From Bacillota bacterium (GTDB lineage: Bacteria > Bacillota > Sulfobacillia > Sulfobacillales > Sulfobacillaceae): a stretch of 56,567 nt of DNA. Shown here one piece after another: positions 37,627 to 46,510 of this stretch (within the stretch, counting starts at the first letter, position 1; every line of letters begins with the position of its first letter). The translations under genes and the position numbers were made by a program. The notes under the pieces were generated by a model. It saw only the letters and a program-made list of their open reading frames with translations. It made no database searches and was not told where the DNA came from. The stretch covers positions 1 through 56,567 of the forward strand of contig JAKACZ010000032.1 of NCBI GenBank assembly GCA_021820965.1, in the 5' to 3' direction.

Positions 37627-37776
37627 TTACCGCGTTTCCCGATGAATTGTGTGGGTCCGGCACCACCGACAATACTTGCGCCGTTCAAGCCGGTTCGGGT
37701 CGTTCTTCTTGTTCTTGGTGGTCGTGTAGTTGCGCCGCTTGCACTCCCCGCACGCCAACGTAATAATCGTGCGCAT
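37627..37776 (-). CDS. rpmG: 50S ribosomal protein L33
   Basis: A short gene of 49 codons, ATG 37776 to TAA 37627, with a GGGAGG-like site upstream. The product begins [20 protein letters not shown], then [20 protein letters not shown]. The two Cys pairs (CGEC and CRWC) show it is the zinc-binding (C+) form of L33. Its place just before secE is the standard one. Confidence 0.95.
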   Translation of the reverse strand: MRTIITLACGECKRRNYTTTKNKKNDPNRLERRKYCRWCRTHTIHRETR

Positions 37777-37936
37777 GTCGCTTTACCTCCCAGTCATGCG
37801 CAAGAATTCTAGCACGCGGCTGGGGCCATGTCAATGAAAGCACTAACCGCCCTAACAGCCGCGCCTTTGGCGGTGCACCTTTTTTCACATGCGGCCGACA
37901 CGGGCGATCCGAACATTGCTCGCTTGACCACTTGGT

Positions 37937-38476
37937 CTAGACCGGTATGTGCGTCAGTAAACGGCTCCGTTCTGTAACCTGAGCCTCCAGTTCAGCCATT
38001 TTCGCATCAAGTAGCGCCAATGATTCGGCCGCATTCGCGATCGCGACACCATCGGCCGCATGATCGATACCGTCAGCAATCGTCGCCAGTTGATAGTCGG
38101 TGGCGATCAATAGCTCCAACAGCTGATCGTTGTCGCGGATGCGGTGATATACACGGTCATTAGCAGGCGCGGGTAGCGCATGTATGCGGCTCACCCACTC
38201 GGACAATGTGTCAGCCGCGCGTTTATACTCCCGCAAAAGTGCCATCTGCTGCGCATCGGGAAAGGGACGGTCCCGGGTAGGTACCCCAACGACCCGGCTT
38301 TGACGTTGATAGAGCGAGCGCCAGACGCCGGCAGCCCGCGCTAGACCATCAGCTAAGCCGTTTCGAATGACGTGATCCAATGCCCGCATGCTGTCGGACG
38401 ATGCGTAGGGGTTGATGTCACGGCTTTCATTTAAGAACTTTAGAGCCACTTGGGCAATTTGTTCGTGACGTTCCAT
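37937..38476 (-). CDS. Hypothetical helical protein downstream of SPFH protein
   Basis: 179 residues, nearly all helical, with a C-terminal coiled-coil-like stretch (ALLDAKMAELEAQVTERSRL). No signal peptide or transmembrane helix. It is the second gene after the SPFH protein on the same strand, separated by a strong hairpin, so it may be expressed at a lower level from the same promoter. Function unknown; a cytosolic partner of the SPFH scaffold is one possibility. Confidence 0.55.
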   Translation of the reverse strand: MERHEQIAQVALKFLNESRDINPYASSDSMRALDHVIRNGLADGLARAAGVWRSLYQRQSRVVGVPTRDRPFPDAQQMALLREYKRAADTLSEWVSRIHALPAPANDRVYHRIRDNDQLLELLIATDYQLATIADGIDHAADGVAIANAAESLALLDAKMAELEAQVTERSRLLTHIPV

Positions 38477-38508
38477 TCACCGCACTTCCTCCGTTAATAG
38501 GTTATAAG

Positions 38509-38544
38509 GAGGGGAGGAGCCATCGTAATATGGCCTCCCCTCCA
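38509..38544 (-). terminator. Strong hairpin after SPFH gene
   Basis: A 10-bp perfect stem GGAGGGGAGG/CCTCCCCTCC, with a CCAT/ATGG inner stem, sits directly after the SPFH stop. The downstream strand has only a weak T-rich tail (TTATAAC), so it may terminate partly. Coordinates may be off by one or two bases. Confidence 0.65.
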
Positions 38545-38550
38545 GTGATC

Positions 38551-39381
38551 CTACGGTTTGGCCGGGCCTGTGTATGCCGCAGCATCGACGAGCGGCGTTG
38601 CCCCCTGAATGGTAAAGCCGGTACCGGAAATCATGTTAGGCGCTGTCATAAGGCCGTGTTCCGCCATCATCATCGCGATGTAATAGCGAATAGCCTTTTC
38701 TTCATCAAGGCCAAAGGCCCGGAGTGAAATGAGTTTTTTCATCAACTCATCGGCGGGAGCTACCAAGACTTTCACATTGTTAAGCGTGATCCCATAGATG
38801 TTTAGGAACTCTTGCAGGTGTGAGGTTACCAAATCGGTGATGTCGTGAATCCTCTCATTAATCTGTTCTAACGGGGTGACCTGGCAGATTTGATTGATGG
38901 CCTGCTCCAATACCGGGGCGGCATAAGTGTTCACTTCCGCAGTCTTAATGAAATGGCCCTGATACGGCATATGTTGAACCAATTTCAAGGCGTCATCAGT
39001 GGAATCCACATGAATGTAGTAGTCAACCTGGTATCGAAGCTGGGCCATTTCCCGGGACAGAGCCTGGCCCTCCGCCCGGATGACCAGTTTGGCCCGGTTT
39101 ACATAGATGGCTTCATACTGCCAAGGAGATTGGCCGCCATAAAACGCTTGCTGGATAGCCCCGACCAACACCCGTTGCGGCGTGTCGACCGCATATTGCC
39201 CGGTTTCATAGGCATTAAGAATGGCGCCACGGCTCTTCAAGACGCAAAAGTGATTGGATTCGACCGTTAATAGTGAGCCATTCATAATGTCGTTGCCGGG
39301 GTAATGATACAGCAGCACATCGGGACCCATGACCTCTTCCCCACTTGACGTCAACGTAGAAATGACATTGCGAATTGCCAT
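38551..39381 (-). CDS. SPFH/Band-7 domain protein (YdjI-like)
   Basis: A 276-residue protein with an SPFH core: HYPGNDIMNGSLLTVESNHF, then FCVLKSRGAILNAYETGQYA and VDTPQRVLVGAI, the typical first strands. Later come TPLEQINERIHDITDLVTSH and FGLDEEKAIRYYIAMMMAEHG. It lacks an N-terminal membrane helix, as in YdjI/virion-core-like bacterial SPFH proteins, which form oligomers linked to envelope stress. Transcribed with the helical protein downstream. Confidence 0.75.
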   Translation of the reverse strand: MAIRNVISTLTSSGEEVMGPDVLLYHYPGNDIMNGSLLTVESNHFCVLKSRGAILNAYETGQYAVDTPQRVLVGAIQQAFYGGQSPWQYEAIYVNRAKLVIRAEGQALSREMAQLRYQVDYYIHVDSTDDALKLVQHMPYQGHFIKTAEVNTYAAPVLEQAINQICQVTPLEQINERIHDITDLVTSHLQEFLNIYGITLNNVKVLVAPADELMKKLISLRAFGLDEEKAIRYYIAMMMAEHGLMTAPNMISGTGFTIQGATPLVDAAAYTGPAKP

Positions 39382-39507
39382 CGATTGAACACTCCTTTCA
39401 AATCACTACATCGTAATTCCTCATCAGTATACGGCACCGCACACCCAGTGCGCCCATTAATGCCCATCGAATTCTCCGTGCCACTGCGACTACCGCGAAG
39501 AAAAGAC

Positions 39508-39513
39508 TATAAT
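39508..39513 (+). promoter_or_regulatory. Candidate -10 box for the thioredoxin-like gene
   Basis: A perfect TATAAT lies 29 bp before the ATG at 39543. No good -35 hexamer is visible at 16-18 bp upstream, so strength is uncertain. Confidence 0.4.
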
Positions 39514-39542
39514 GTGAGGAAGAGAAATGAGGGGAGAGTCCG

Positions 39543-39863
39543 ATGCGCGAGGTCGCAACTCACGAATGGCCGCAAGTTTTGGAGTCCGCTAAAGCGAATC
39601 ATCAGACCGTGGTAGCACTTTTTACGGCCGTGTGGTGACCATACTGCCGCCGACTGGGTCCAGTCGCTGACAAGGTGGCCGACGAGGCTCCCGACCGGGT
39701 GATCTTTATCAAGGTGGATACCGACGAAAACCGCGAGTTGGCCGAAAAGTGGGAAGTGCAGGGCATCCCGACTATGGTCCGCATTGAAAACGAAGAGGAA
39801 ATAGCCCGTCTCATCGGATATCGGCCCGAGTCAGACATTCGGCGCTTCGCCTATCTTGATTGA
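39543..39863 (+). CDS. Thioredoxin-like protein, candidate selenoprotein (UGA at active-site Cys)
   Basis: From ATG 39543 (site GGGGAGAG just upstream) one frame runs to 39863 with a single interior TGA at 39636-39638. Read with TGA as an amino acid it is 106 residues, exactly thioredoxin-sized. TGA is codon 32 and follows Trp31; Cys is at 35 (VW-U-PYC), the positions of the WCxxC active site. The rest is a clean thioredoxin: FIKVDTDENRELAEKWEVQ and the cis-Pro motif GIPTMV. A hairpin at 39651-39666 fits a bacterial SECIS. It is either a Sec-containing redox protein or a pseudogene with a nonsense change at that codon. Confidence 0.6.
39651..39666 (+). promoter_or_regulatory. Candidate bacterial SECIS hairpin
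   Basis: CGACTG-GGTC-CAGTCG: a 6-bp perfect stem with a GGTC loop. The loop begins 18 nt after the in-frame TGA and its first two bases are G. Bacterial SECIS elements are known to lie just downstream of the UGA with a small loop having G in its first two positions, so the fit is good. Chance hairpins of this size do occur. Confidence 0.5.
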
Positions 39864-39942
39864 CGCCACTACCCTTTGCCATAACATCCCATACAGGTCG
39901 TAGGCGGATTTGTCCACCCCCGGATTCTCACCGCACTTACAC

Positions 39943-40560
39943 TTAGGCGGCGCGGTAAAATAATTTCCCTCTTTGAGTAAAGGAAATGGGCTTGCCAGTG
40001 TGGAATGTTTTCCCAACGAATCTGTTGGGAGGCATGCCCAGGTGTATACCGGGATATCGAAGAGCCATGACGTCAGAAGTTTGAGCGATTGCGTCCGTTT
40101 CTTGATAAAAAGGTGCGCCGTCTGACGGCCGCCGCGGAAGCGATGGCGTTGGGATACGGGTCGCGGGCCTTCGGCCTGTCGGCACCCACGATCCGCGCGG
40201 TTCCGGAATGTCCCCTGCGTTGGACGTCTAAAAGTCTGGTCACACTGGCTGCGGAGTGACATGCCCTGGGCCACACCATTAGTCCCAAGTCCCAACACGG
40301 TGGGGGTCCTCTTGCGGCAGCAAGGCTACAGTCTGTAAGGTCCCCGGAAAGTGCATGAGAGTGCGGGCGACCACCCTGATCGAGATGCCCAATTTCAGTG
40401 GATTCATAACCAGACTGTGGCCTTTTAGGGGCATCCGCTTGCTCTCGTCGCAACAATTGTGATGCCCTCATATCTAGGGTCCCCCGTACCTTCAGTAGTG
40501 GGAAAACCCCGGCATCTATGGACCCGACGCCGCCTTAAGCGTTCACGTATGAATTTAAAC
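39943..40560 (+). pseudogene. ISAzo13-family element, N-terminal remnant
   Basis: It starts with TTAGGCGGCGCGGTAAAATA, the left end also seen at 29665. The transposase N-terminus is readable across broken frames: KFERLRPFLDKKVRRLTAAA, EAMALGYG, CPLRWTSKSLVTLAAE, HPDRDAQFQWIHNQTVAF and NPGIYGPDAALSVHV. These follow the ISAzo13 order (winged HTH, SPLRWTSKS, then the DDE start). Stops and shifts abound. The C-terminal half is missing, cut near the MITE at 40569. Confidence 0.72.
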
Positions 40561-40568
40561 TATTATAA

Positions 40569-40800
40569 CAGGAGTTTCCCAGTTACCGGGTGCAAAACGC
40601 CTAAGAACCCCCGAGAATCGCGGTTTCGATTATCTTGCGCGTGTGATATAACTGAGGCGGCGCATTTGGCCGAATTGGTCGATCCACTGAAGACCTCGGC
40701 CAGGCCCCCAAACTGCCGTCTCATGTTACGATCCGGGAATTCCACCAATAGCGGCTAAAAATCAAGTGTGGGCCACCGGACCATGAGTAGGAAACTTCCG
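40569..40800 (+). mobile_element. MITE, second copy (diverged)
   Basis: Matches 29398-29635 over its length. The left end CAGGAGTTTC is intact and the right end reads GAAACTTCCG, a decayed inverse. It lies next to an ISAzo13 remnant, as does the first copy, though in the opposite order. Confidence 0.7.
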
Positions 40801-40892
40801 CGCTGGTTTGGTCGTGGACATTTTAGTCGTAATTCCACGCGGCAGCATGACTCTTACAAGATATTGCGGACCACCAGCCGCACACATAAAAA

Positions 40893-40968
<76 letters not shown>

Positions 40969-40971
40969 AAG

Positions 40972-41049
<78 letters not shown>

Positions 41050-41057
41050 ATATCTTC

Positions 41058-41143
41058 TGGTGGATGGGGTTGGATTCGAACCAACGTAGGCGTCAGCCAG
41101 CGATTTTACAGACCGCCCCCTTTAACCACTCGGGCACCCATCC
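41058..41143 (-). tRNA. tRNA-Tyr(GTA)
   Basis: An 86-nt class II tRNA with a long variable arm. The anticodon loop is CTGTAAA (GTA), the acceptor GGATGGG/CCCATCC, the T-loop GGTTCGAATCC, and CCA is encoded. The upstream end of the cluster on the minus strand. Confidence 0.93.
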
Positions 41144-41643
41144 GCCGCATATTAAATTGCACAGTCGGTACAATACCACTCAACCGCTCTGCTATTTTAC
41201 CTGTCCACGCAGTTTGATGTCAACCGAAATTGCAATTTCAAATCCTTGTACGCCAATCCCGTCGGCCTTAGAGCGATCAGGTTGCGGGGACGTCCAAGCA
41301 TAAGCTGCCAACCGAAACGCTTAAATACGGCCTCGTCGCCCAAACTTATCCAGTTACGGCCTGTGTGTCCCATTTCCACCGTCCGCTATTGCACGGGGCT
41401 TCACCGGTCTTGCCACCGGGCCAACCGACCCACGTGCTATAAGCCGTCAAGCGTTGTCTCTCGCGCCCCTTAGGCGACCTTCAGAGATGATGGCACGCCT
41501 CCACACCAACCAGTAGCGGGCATGAATTTTGCCGCTGCCGCCTGAACAGAGCGGGAGCACAATCGTTGAGAGCCGCGTTTTAGTCTGTGTCTACACGTCT
41601 TCCCGCTAGCAGCAGGAGGGTGGCAAAAACCGTCCGGCGAAAT
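41144..41643. other. Intergenic, no gene recognised
   Basis: Lies upstream of the tRNA cluster and downstream of a small zinc-ribbon gene. It probably holds the tRNA promoter. A minus-strand frame at 41197-41379 (GDEAVFKRFGWQLMLGRP) might be a remnant but lacks support. Confidence 0.3.
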
Positions 41644-41889
41644 TTAATGCTCTTGGCTTTCCTGAGTCAAAACCCATTTAGGAAAGCAGGTCCGACACAC
41701 CCGGTCTACTGCCCGTAACTGATCGGACTTATAAAACTCGTCGAACCGATAAATAAATGGCTGACCGCAAAGGACACACCAATGCTGAATTGATTTACCC
41801 GGACCGGCATTTTGTATGGCAATGCTTTCCACAAACACCATCCCTCCGCAATGTTGTCTTCTCCTACTGCACCACAAAGGTATTTCCAA
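41644..41889 (-). CDS. Small zinc-ribbon-like protein
   Basis: The protein-like part is about 65-80 residues with two Cys pairs: HWCVLCGQPF and VDRVCRTCFPKW. These would bind one zinc, as in small treble-clef or ribbon proteins. The start is unclear: a GCGGAGGG site lies beside ATG 41841 and GTG 41832, and the latter has better spacing. No family recognised. It lies downstream of the metal importer operon on the same strand, which may be coincidence. Confidence 0.45.
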   Translation of the reverse strand: MEIPLWCSRRRQHCGGMVFVESIAIQNAGPGKSIQHWCVLCGQPFIYRFDEFYKSDQLRAVDRVCRTCFPKWVLTQESQEH

Positions 41890-41939
41890 ACTGTAACAGT
41901 GGACCAGGTTTCACTTAATCGATGCCGCTCGCGCACGAG

Positions 41940-42827
41940 TCATCGACACCCGTGAACGTTGTCTGTCTCCTGCTCAGAACACGGTGGTGTCTTTATAGAC
42001 TTCGCAACCCGGACACCGGTTGCGACGCGTACCACCCCGTAGATAACGGCAGTCACGGCCGCGACAAAAAAGCCGATGGGCCAGGCAACATCGTATGCCA
42101 AGATGACGGATAGCCAAATCGTGACAACGGCAATCGCCGCGGAGAGCACCATCGCTTGGCCCGGACTCTTGGCAAGATAGCGTGCGGCTGCCGCCGGCCC
42201 AATCATCAAACTGAAGCTCAGCAGCACTCCGACAATGGGCACGGTAATTGCCGCCGTGATGCCGACCGCGAGTAGGAACGCCATCTCTAGCCGGTAACTG
42301 GAGAGGCCGCGTGCCTCCGCATTGGATCGAAGCACCGAGGCATACAGCAGGGGCCGGTACAAGATCAGAAGCCATGCTAGTGCCAAAGCCGTTAACAGGA
42401 CTGTCACAGCTGCGCCCGCAGCACTTACACCCACCAACTGACCAAAGAGCAGCGCATAAGCCCCGGTGGCATAGGTGCTGTTCCACGCCAAAAAGAGTGA
42501 ACCAGTCCCCAGCCCCAATACCAAGATCAACGCGGTAACGGCATCGTGCCGCCCGCGGTGGCCCATCCAGCCAATACCCAACGCACCACCCAACGAAAAA
42601 ATGACTAAGCCCGCCAGCGGGCTGGCGTTCATCAAAAGGGCTCCCGCAGCTCCGGCAAATCCCACCTGAGGCAGCGCATGTGCGACAAATGCTGAACTTC
42701 TGAGCACCACGAAAAACCCGATGAGGCTGGCTGCCAGCGCCACCGCCGTGCCGCTAATGAAGGCATGCACCATGAACGGTGCGGTAAATAGTCCCGGGGG
42801 AAATACCGCATTCACAATCAGCGCCAT
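41940..42827 (-). CDS. Zn/Mn-type ABC transporter permease (second)
   Basis: A 295-residue ABC-3 family permease (ZnuB/MntB type) with about eight hydrophobic segments. It has VVLRSSAFVAHALPQVGFAG, the SFxxHA-type motif of this family, and LGLGTGSLFLAWNSTYATGA. It overlaps the start of nothing downstream and begins at the stop of the first permease (1-bp overlap). The two permeases are distinct in sequence, so they probably form a heterodimeric channel. Confidence 0.85.
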   Translation of the reverse strand: MALIVNAVFPPGLFTAPFMVHAFISGTAVALAASLIGFFVVLRSSAFVAHALPQVGFAGAAGALLMNASPLAGLVIFSLGGALGIGWMGHRGRHDAVTALILVLGLGTGSLFLAWNSTYATGAYALLFGQLVGVSAAGAAVTVLLTALALAWLLILYRPLLYASVLRSNAEARGLSSYRLEMAFLLAVGITAAITVPIVGVLLSFSLMIGPAAAARYLAKSPGQAMVLSAAIAVVTIWLSVILAYDVAWPIGFFVAAVTAVIYGVVRVATGVRVAKSIKTPPCSEQETDNVHGCR

Positions 42828-43717
42828 TAACGCACCCTGCTTTCGGCGGCTAGGGCTGGCCTCGGGCGACGTTGCATCAGACGGGCTAGGAGATAAAATG
42901 CCGTAATCAGAGCCGGGATGAAGAAACTAACGGGCCAGCCGTGCCCGGCCGGTGGCCAGTTGAAGCTGTCGTAGGCCAAAATGATTCCGATCCACGTTGC
43001 TGCGACGCCAACTGCGGCAGCGACGGCCATCGCCGTTATCGGCTTGGATACTAATTGAATGGCGGTCGACGCCGGTCCGATCAAAAGAGCGGTGCTTAAG
43101 AGTGCACCTACCACCAGGGCACCATTTTCCACCGCGATCCCCATGACCACCACGAACACCAGGCCCACCAGCCTCACGGAGACGCCCCGCGTCTGCGCCA
43201 AATCGGGACTCAACGTGGACAACAAGAGGGGGCGATATAAGATCATCAGAAGAATCAGCGCGGCCATGCTGGAGAAAATTAATATCCTGGCGATAGCGGG
43301 CGCGATAACAAAAATGGACCCGAAGAGGACTTGCATGGTTACATTGGCGTTGCTGGTATAGAGGGTATCAAAGTAGAGGAGCAGAGCTCCAAGGCCCATG
43401 GCAAAGGCCAGCACCAGACCTGTTTCAATATCACGGTCACGGGCGCGCGCGCCCATCGTCTCCACTGCGCCGCCCGCCAAAAGGCCCATGGCTACAAACC
43501 CATACCAGAGATTGATTCCCGCCAAAATGGCCCCTGAAGCCCCAACAGTGCCAATGTCAGTTAAGGCATGGCCAATAAATGACTGTCCCCGAATCACCAC
43601 GAATACCCCCACCATGCCTGATAGCGCCGCCACGACTGTGCCAATCCAGAGCGCCGACAGTACAGACCCGCTATGAAATAGGCCTGGTGCAACAATTGCG
43701 CGAAGGATCTCGATCAT
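42827..43717 (-). CDS. Zn/Mn-type ABC transporter permease (first)
   Basis: A 296-residue ABC-3 family permease. It has VFVVIRGQSFIGHALTDIGT, then VGASGAILAGINLWYGFVAM, and LVLAFAMGLGALLLYFDTLY. It starts 4 bp inside the end of the ATPase gene. With 41940-42827 it completes an operon of binding protein, ATPase and two permeases for divalent metal uptake. Confidence 0.87.
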   Translation of the reverse strand: MIEILRAIVAPGLFHSGSVLSALWIGTVVAALSGMVGVFVVIRGQSFIGHALTDIGTVGASGAILAGINLWYGFVAMGLLAGGAVETMGARARDRDIETGLVLAFAMGLGALLLYFDTLYTSNANVTMQVLFGSIFVIAPAIARILIFSSMAALILLMILYRPLLLSTLSPDLAQTRGVSVRLVGLVFVVVMGIAVENGALVVGALLSTALLIGPASTAIQLVSKPITAMAVAAAVGVAATWIGIILAYDSFNWPPAGHGWPVSFFIPALITAFYLLARLMQRRPRPALAAESRVR

Positions 43718-44541
43718 CGGGACATCCCTCCTATATAATCACCTGGTCCCGGTATGTCGTCGTGATGTGGCTGGTCGTTGCCGCTGACCACCAAGATGCG
43801 CCCTTGCGTCCGGAGCACCTCCACGTCGTAGCCGTAGAGTCGGGATAACACGTCCGGCTGGATAACTTCGTCAACACTTCCCATAAGAGCGCGCCCATTG
43901 GCGACGTATATCACTTGGTCCATCACGCCCAACAAGGGATTCATGTCGTGAGACACCAATAGGGCCGATATTCCTTGTTCGCCCACCATTTGGGCAACCA
44001 GCCGCACTACCTCATGCACGCTTTTGATGTCCAAATTGGACAACGGCTCGTCCAATAACAACAGCTGCGGCTCAGCTACCAGCGCATGGCCAATTAACAA
44101 TCGTTGCTGTTGCCCGCCCGAGAGACGGCCAATAGGGACATCAGCAAACTCCTGCGCACCCACCTGCTCCAGAATGCGGTCAACGCGAGCCCTGCGCGTG
44201 CGGTTGGGAATAGGCATGCCCCATCGGTCCCCGTCTATGCCCAGACCGATCAAATCACGCCCGCGAAGCGGCACATCCGCGTCAAGCCGAATTTTCTGCG
44301 GAACGTATCCCACCGAGTTGATGCCGCGGCGCACTTGGTGGCCGCCGACCACCACCTCACCCCGCGTCGGTCGGATGAGTCCAAGGATAACGCGAAGGAG
44401 GGTGGTTTTCCCGGCGCCATTGGGTCCGATAAGACCCGTAAATGAGCCCTCATCGACGCGAAAGTTAATATCGCGCAAAATAGACCTCCCACCCAGCACT
44501 ACCCCCACGTTCTTAACTTCCAACACCGTTCTCGCGCTCAC
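43714..44541 (-). CDS. Zn/Mn-type ABC transporter ATPase
   Basis: About 275 residues from GTG 44541, which overlaps the binding-protein stop as GTGA; the longer frame upstream is a shadow. Walker A is IGPNGAGKTTLLRVILGLI, Q-loop GYVPQKIRLD, signature LSGGQQQRLLIGHAL, Walker B LLLLDEPLSNLD, and H-loop LLVSHDMNPLL. The C-terminal tail is His/Asp-rich (NDQPHHDDIPGPGDY), which might sense or bind metal. Confidence 0.92.
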   Translation of the reverse strand: MSARTVLEVKNVGVVLGGRSILRDINFRVDEGSFTGLIGPNGAGKTTLLRVILGLIRPTRGEVVVGGHQVRRGINSVGYVPQKIRLDADVPLRGRDLIGLGIDGDRWGMPIPNRTRRARVDRILEQVGAQEFADVPIGRLSGGQQQRLLIGHALVAEPQLLLLDEPLSNLDIKSVHEVVRLVAQMVGEQGISALLVSHDMNPLLGVMDQVIYVANGRALMGSVDEVIQPDVLSRLYGYDVEVLRTQGRILVVSGNDQPHHDDIPGPGDYIGGMSR

Positions 44542-45467
44542 TTTAAATTCACCGTCGACTTTCCCGATTTTAGAGCGGCCCGAAGCGCCGCAACCTCCGC
44601 TTGCATCCACCGCTGGTAGGAAGAGCGGAGCGGCATGGTCTCATACACACCCACAATTGGTATGTGATACTTTTTGGCCACAGCAATGAATGCGCTGGTG
44701 GTAGCATCGACGACCTGCCGGTTGTACACGAAAACCTTGACGCGGCGGTGTTTTAAGAGATTGTCCTCAATCTGCACCGCCTGAGGTGACGGATCGGTTC
44801 CGTTCATGATGGCGGCTTGTAATGCCCACGGTGTCTTAATGTCGAGGCCGGCGGCCGTCAAAAGATAGTCTGCGACAGGCTCTGTTACCGCAACCGGGGC
44901 GCGAGCGAATTGGCGTTGTAGTTGCGTCAACGACGCAGTCCACCGAATTAGCGATCGGTCAAATTTTTTCAGATGCTGTTCAAAATATTGGCGGTGCGAC
45001 GGATCCTGCCTGGCCAAATCGCGAGCAATGATCGAAGCCACTTTGGGCATCGTTGTCGGCTTATACCAGAAATGCGGATTTTTTACCCGGGGTCCATAGC
45101 CCAAGGCCTTGGCCACGTCGATCACCACTTGGTGCGGATTCGCCGAGGCAGACTCCAATTTGGTCATAAATGCGTCGTAACCGGCACCGTTCTGTACGAC
45201 CAATGTCGCCTTGGCCATGGCGATAGCGTTCTGGCTGTCGGCCTCATACGTGTGAGGATCCACATTGGGGTTATTCATAATGCTGGTCACGGAGACGTAG
45301 CGTCCACCAATTTGCTGAATAACATTGCCATACTCATTTTCCGCCGCAAGCGCCCGTATCACGCCAGCTTGCACCGTGCCGGGCGTGTCGGCACCACATC
45401 CGGTCAGCACAATTCCGGCGGCCAACACCAACAATCCAAACCCAACCGCATGGAAACGACGTACCAC
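44538..45467 (-). CDS. Metal-binding lipoprotein of the Zn/Mn ABC importer (ZnuA-like)
   Basis: A 309-residue cluster A-I solute-binding protein. Lipoprotein signal with LTGC near residues 22-25. Metal-site text is NPNVDPHTYEADSQNAIAMA (first His), KNPHFWYKPTTMPKVA (second His), then VTEPVADYLLTAAGL where many relatives have HEAF or a His, and a final Asp/Glu region. The replaced third position suggests a variant site, so Zn versus Mn cannot be decided. First gene of the operon. Confidence 0.85.
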   Translation of the reverse strand: MVRRFHAVGFGLLVLAAGIVLTGCGADTPGTVQAGVIRALAAENEYGNVIQQIGGRYVSVTSIMNNPNVDPHTYEADSQNAIAMAKATLVVQNGAGYDAFMTKLESASANPHQVVIDVAKALGYGPRVKNPHFWYKPTTMPKVASIIARDLARQDPSHRQYFEQHLKKFDRSLIRWTASLTQLQRQFARAPVAVTEPVADYLLTAAGLDIKTPWALQAAIMNGTDPSPQAVQIEDNLLKHRRVKVFVYNRQVVDATTSAFIAVAKKYHIPIVGVYETMPLRSSYQRWMQAEVAALRAALKSGKSTVNLK

Positions 45468-45528
45468 AGGAGAACCCCCTTGTCCGCATCTTGCCCTTCA
45501 AGGGGAATTCTACCACATGCATCAATCT

Positions 45529-45549
45529 TGTAAATGCGATTTTGTTACA
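45529..45549. promoter_or_regulatory. Candidate metalloregulator operator
   Basis: The dyad TGTAA-ATGCGATTTTG-TTACA lies about 60 bp upstream of the ZnuA-like gene start. Its position suggests a Zur/MntR-type site, but the arms are short and the call is tentative. Confidence 0.3.
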
Positions 45550-45622
45550 TTTGGAATCGGTGAAGCCGTGATGTCACCCCGGGGAAATTCCTCGGGAGCA
45601 GGGGTTGTACGTCTCGCTGGTA

Positions 45623-46510
45623 TCAGCCAATCTGGCCAAAGACGCGTTTTTGAGATTCGGCCGCCGGTTGACGTGCCCGTTTTTTGGATCCGGCAAGCCA
45701 CACCGTCCAGAGATTTCCTACTAAGATGGCCACTAACAGATAGGCCAAGCCGCCTGCCTGCGAAAAGATAAAGACGGCGACCGCGGCCACGATGATGGCA
45801 AATTGAACTTGCCCCTTCAATGTTGCCGGTGTGGTCGGGGGATCCGTCAACATAAAGAACCCCAGGAAGAGTGCCGCATTGATAAACGGTGTCCTCAGCG
45901 CATCGGCGGGGGTTGCCGAGGGAAGACCCAAATGATAGACAGCCATCAGCAGGATTAATACCAAGTAGGTGCCAAGAAACACCAACACCTGTGTGTACTT
46001 ATGCAGGCGTGCAGCCACAATCGAACCTACCACCAACAGCAGAAGGACATGCCACCACGACATCAGCGGCATCCCCGCCCACCAGCTCTGAGCACTGGAA
46101 AATATCCCGAGTGATACCAGTAGGCCAACCGCAGCAGGATTGAAAATCGGCTTTCGGCCACGCTTTAAGAGATGCTTGGACAAGAGTGCGATAGCTGTCG
46201 TCAACACCACCACATAGGCCGGCGTCAATGCGCTTAAGACGTCGGCGACAATCAACCCCGTAATCACGCCTCCAGTGGAAAAAGTGGTTCGCCGCCCAAG
46301 CACTCGAGCCACCAGCCAATCCAAGGCAACCGCGATAGCAACAGCCTCCACAGCGTGGGGTACCCCAGGGTGCCCCGCTGGGGTCAGACCTGCCACCAAC
46401 GTCAGCAAAACCAAAGCACCCAGCGCATATCCCTTGGGAGTCTTCGAAAACTTCTTGAGACGGGTCCAGGAATCATCCTGGGTGCTCGGCCCGCCTGCGA
46501 GTTTATTCAT
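45623..46510 (-). CDS. RnfD/NqrB-like membrane protein
   Basis: About 295 residues from ATG 46510, overlapping the stop of the ApbE gene (ATGAATAA). Polytopic, with about nine hydrophobic segments. NqrB/RnfD family text is STGGVITGLIVADVLSA, KPIFNPAAVGLLVSLG and GFFMLTDPPTTPATLKGQ. No SGAT flavinylation motif is seen in this subunit. Such proteins pass electrons across the membrane to flavin carriers outside. With ApbE and an FMN-binding protein it forms a compact module, without the other Rnf subunits. Confidence 0.82.
   Translation of the reverse strand: MNKLAGGPSTQDDSWTRLKKFSKTPKGYALGALVLLTLVAGLTPAGHPGVPHAVEAVAIAVALDWLVARVLGRRTTFSTGGVITGLIVADVLSALTPAYVVVLTTAIALLSKHLLKRGRKPIFNPAAVGLLVSLGIFSSAQSWWAGMPLMSWWHVLLLLVVGSIVAARLHKYTQVLVFLGTYLVLILLMAVYHLGLPSATPADALRTPFINAALFLGFFMLTDPPTTPATLKGQVQFAIIVAAVAVFIFSQAGGLAYLLVAILVGNLWTVWLAGSKKRARQPAAESQKRVFGQIG

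Noticed and set aside
41155..41215. Possible degenerate tRNA next to the tRNA cluster (AGCAGAGCGGTTGAGTGG)
   Set aside because: Only a D-arm-like string is present; no acceptor or anticodon stem pairs up.
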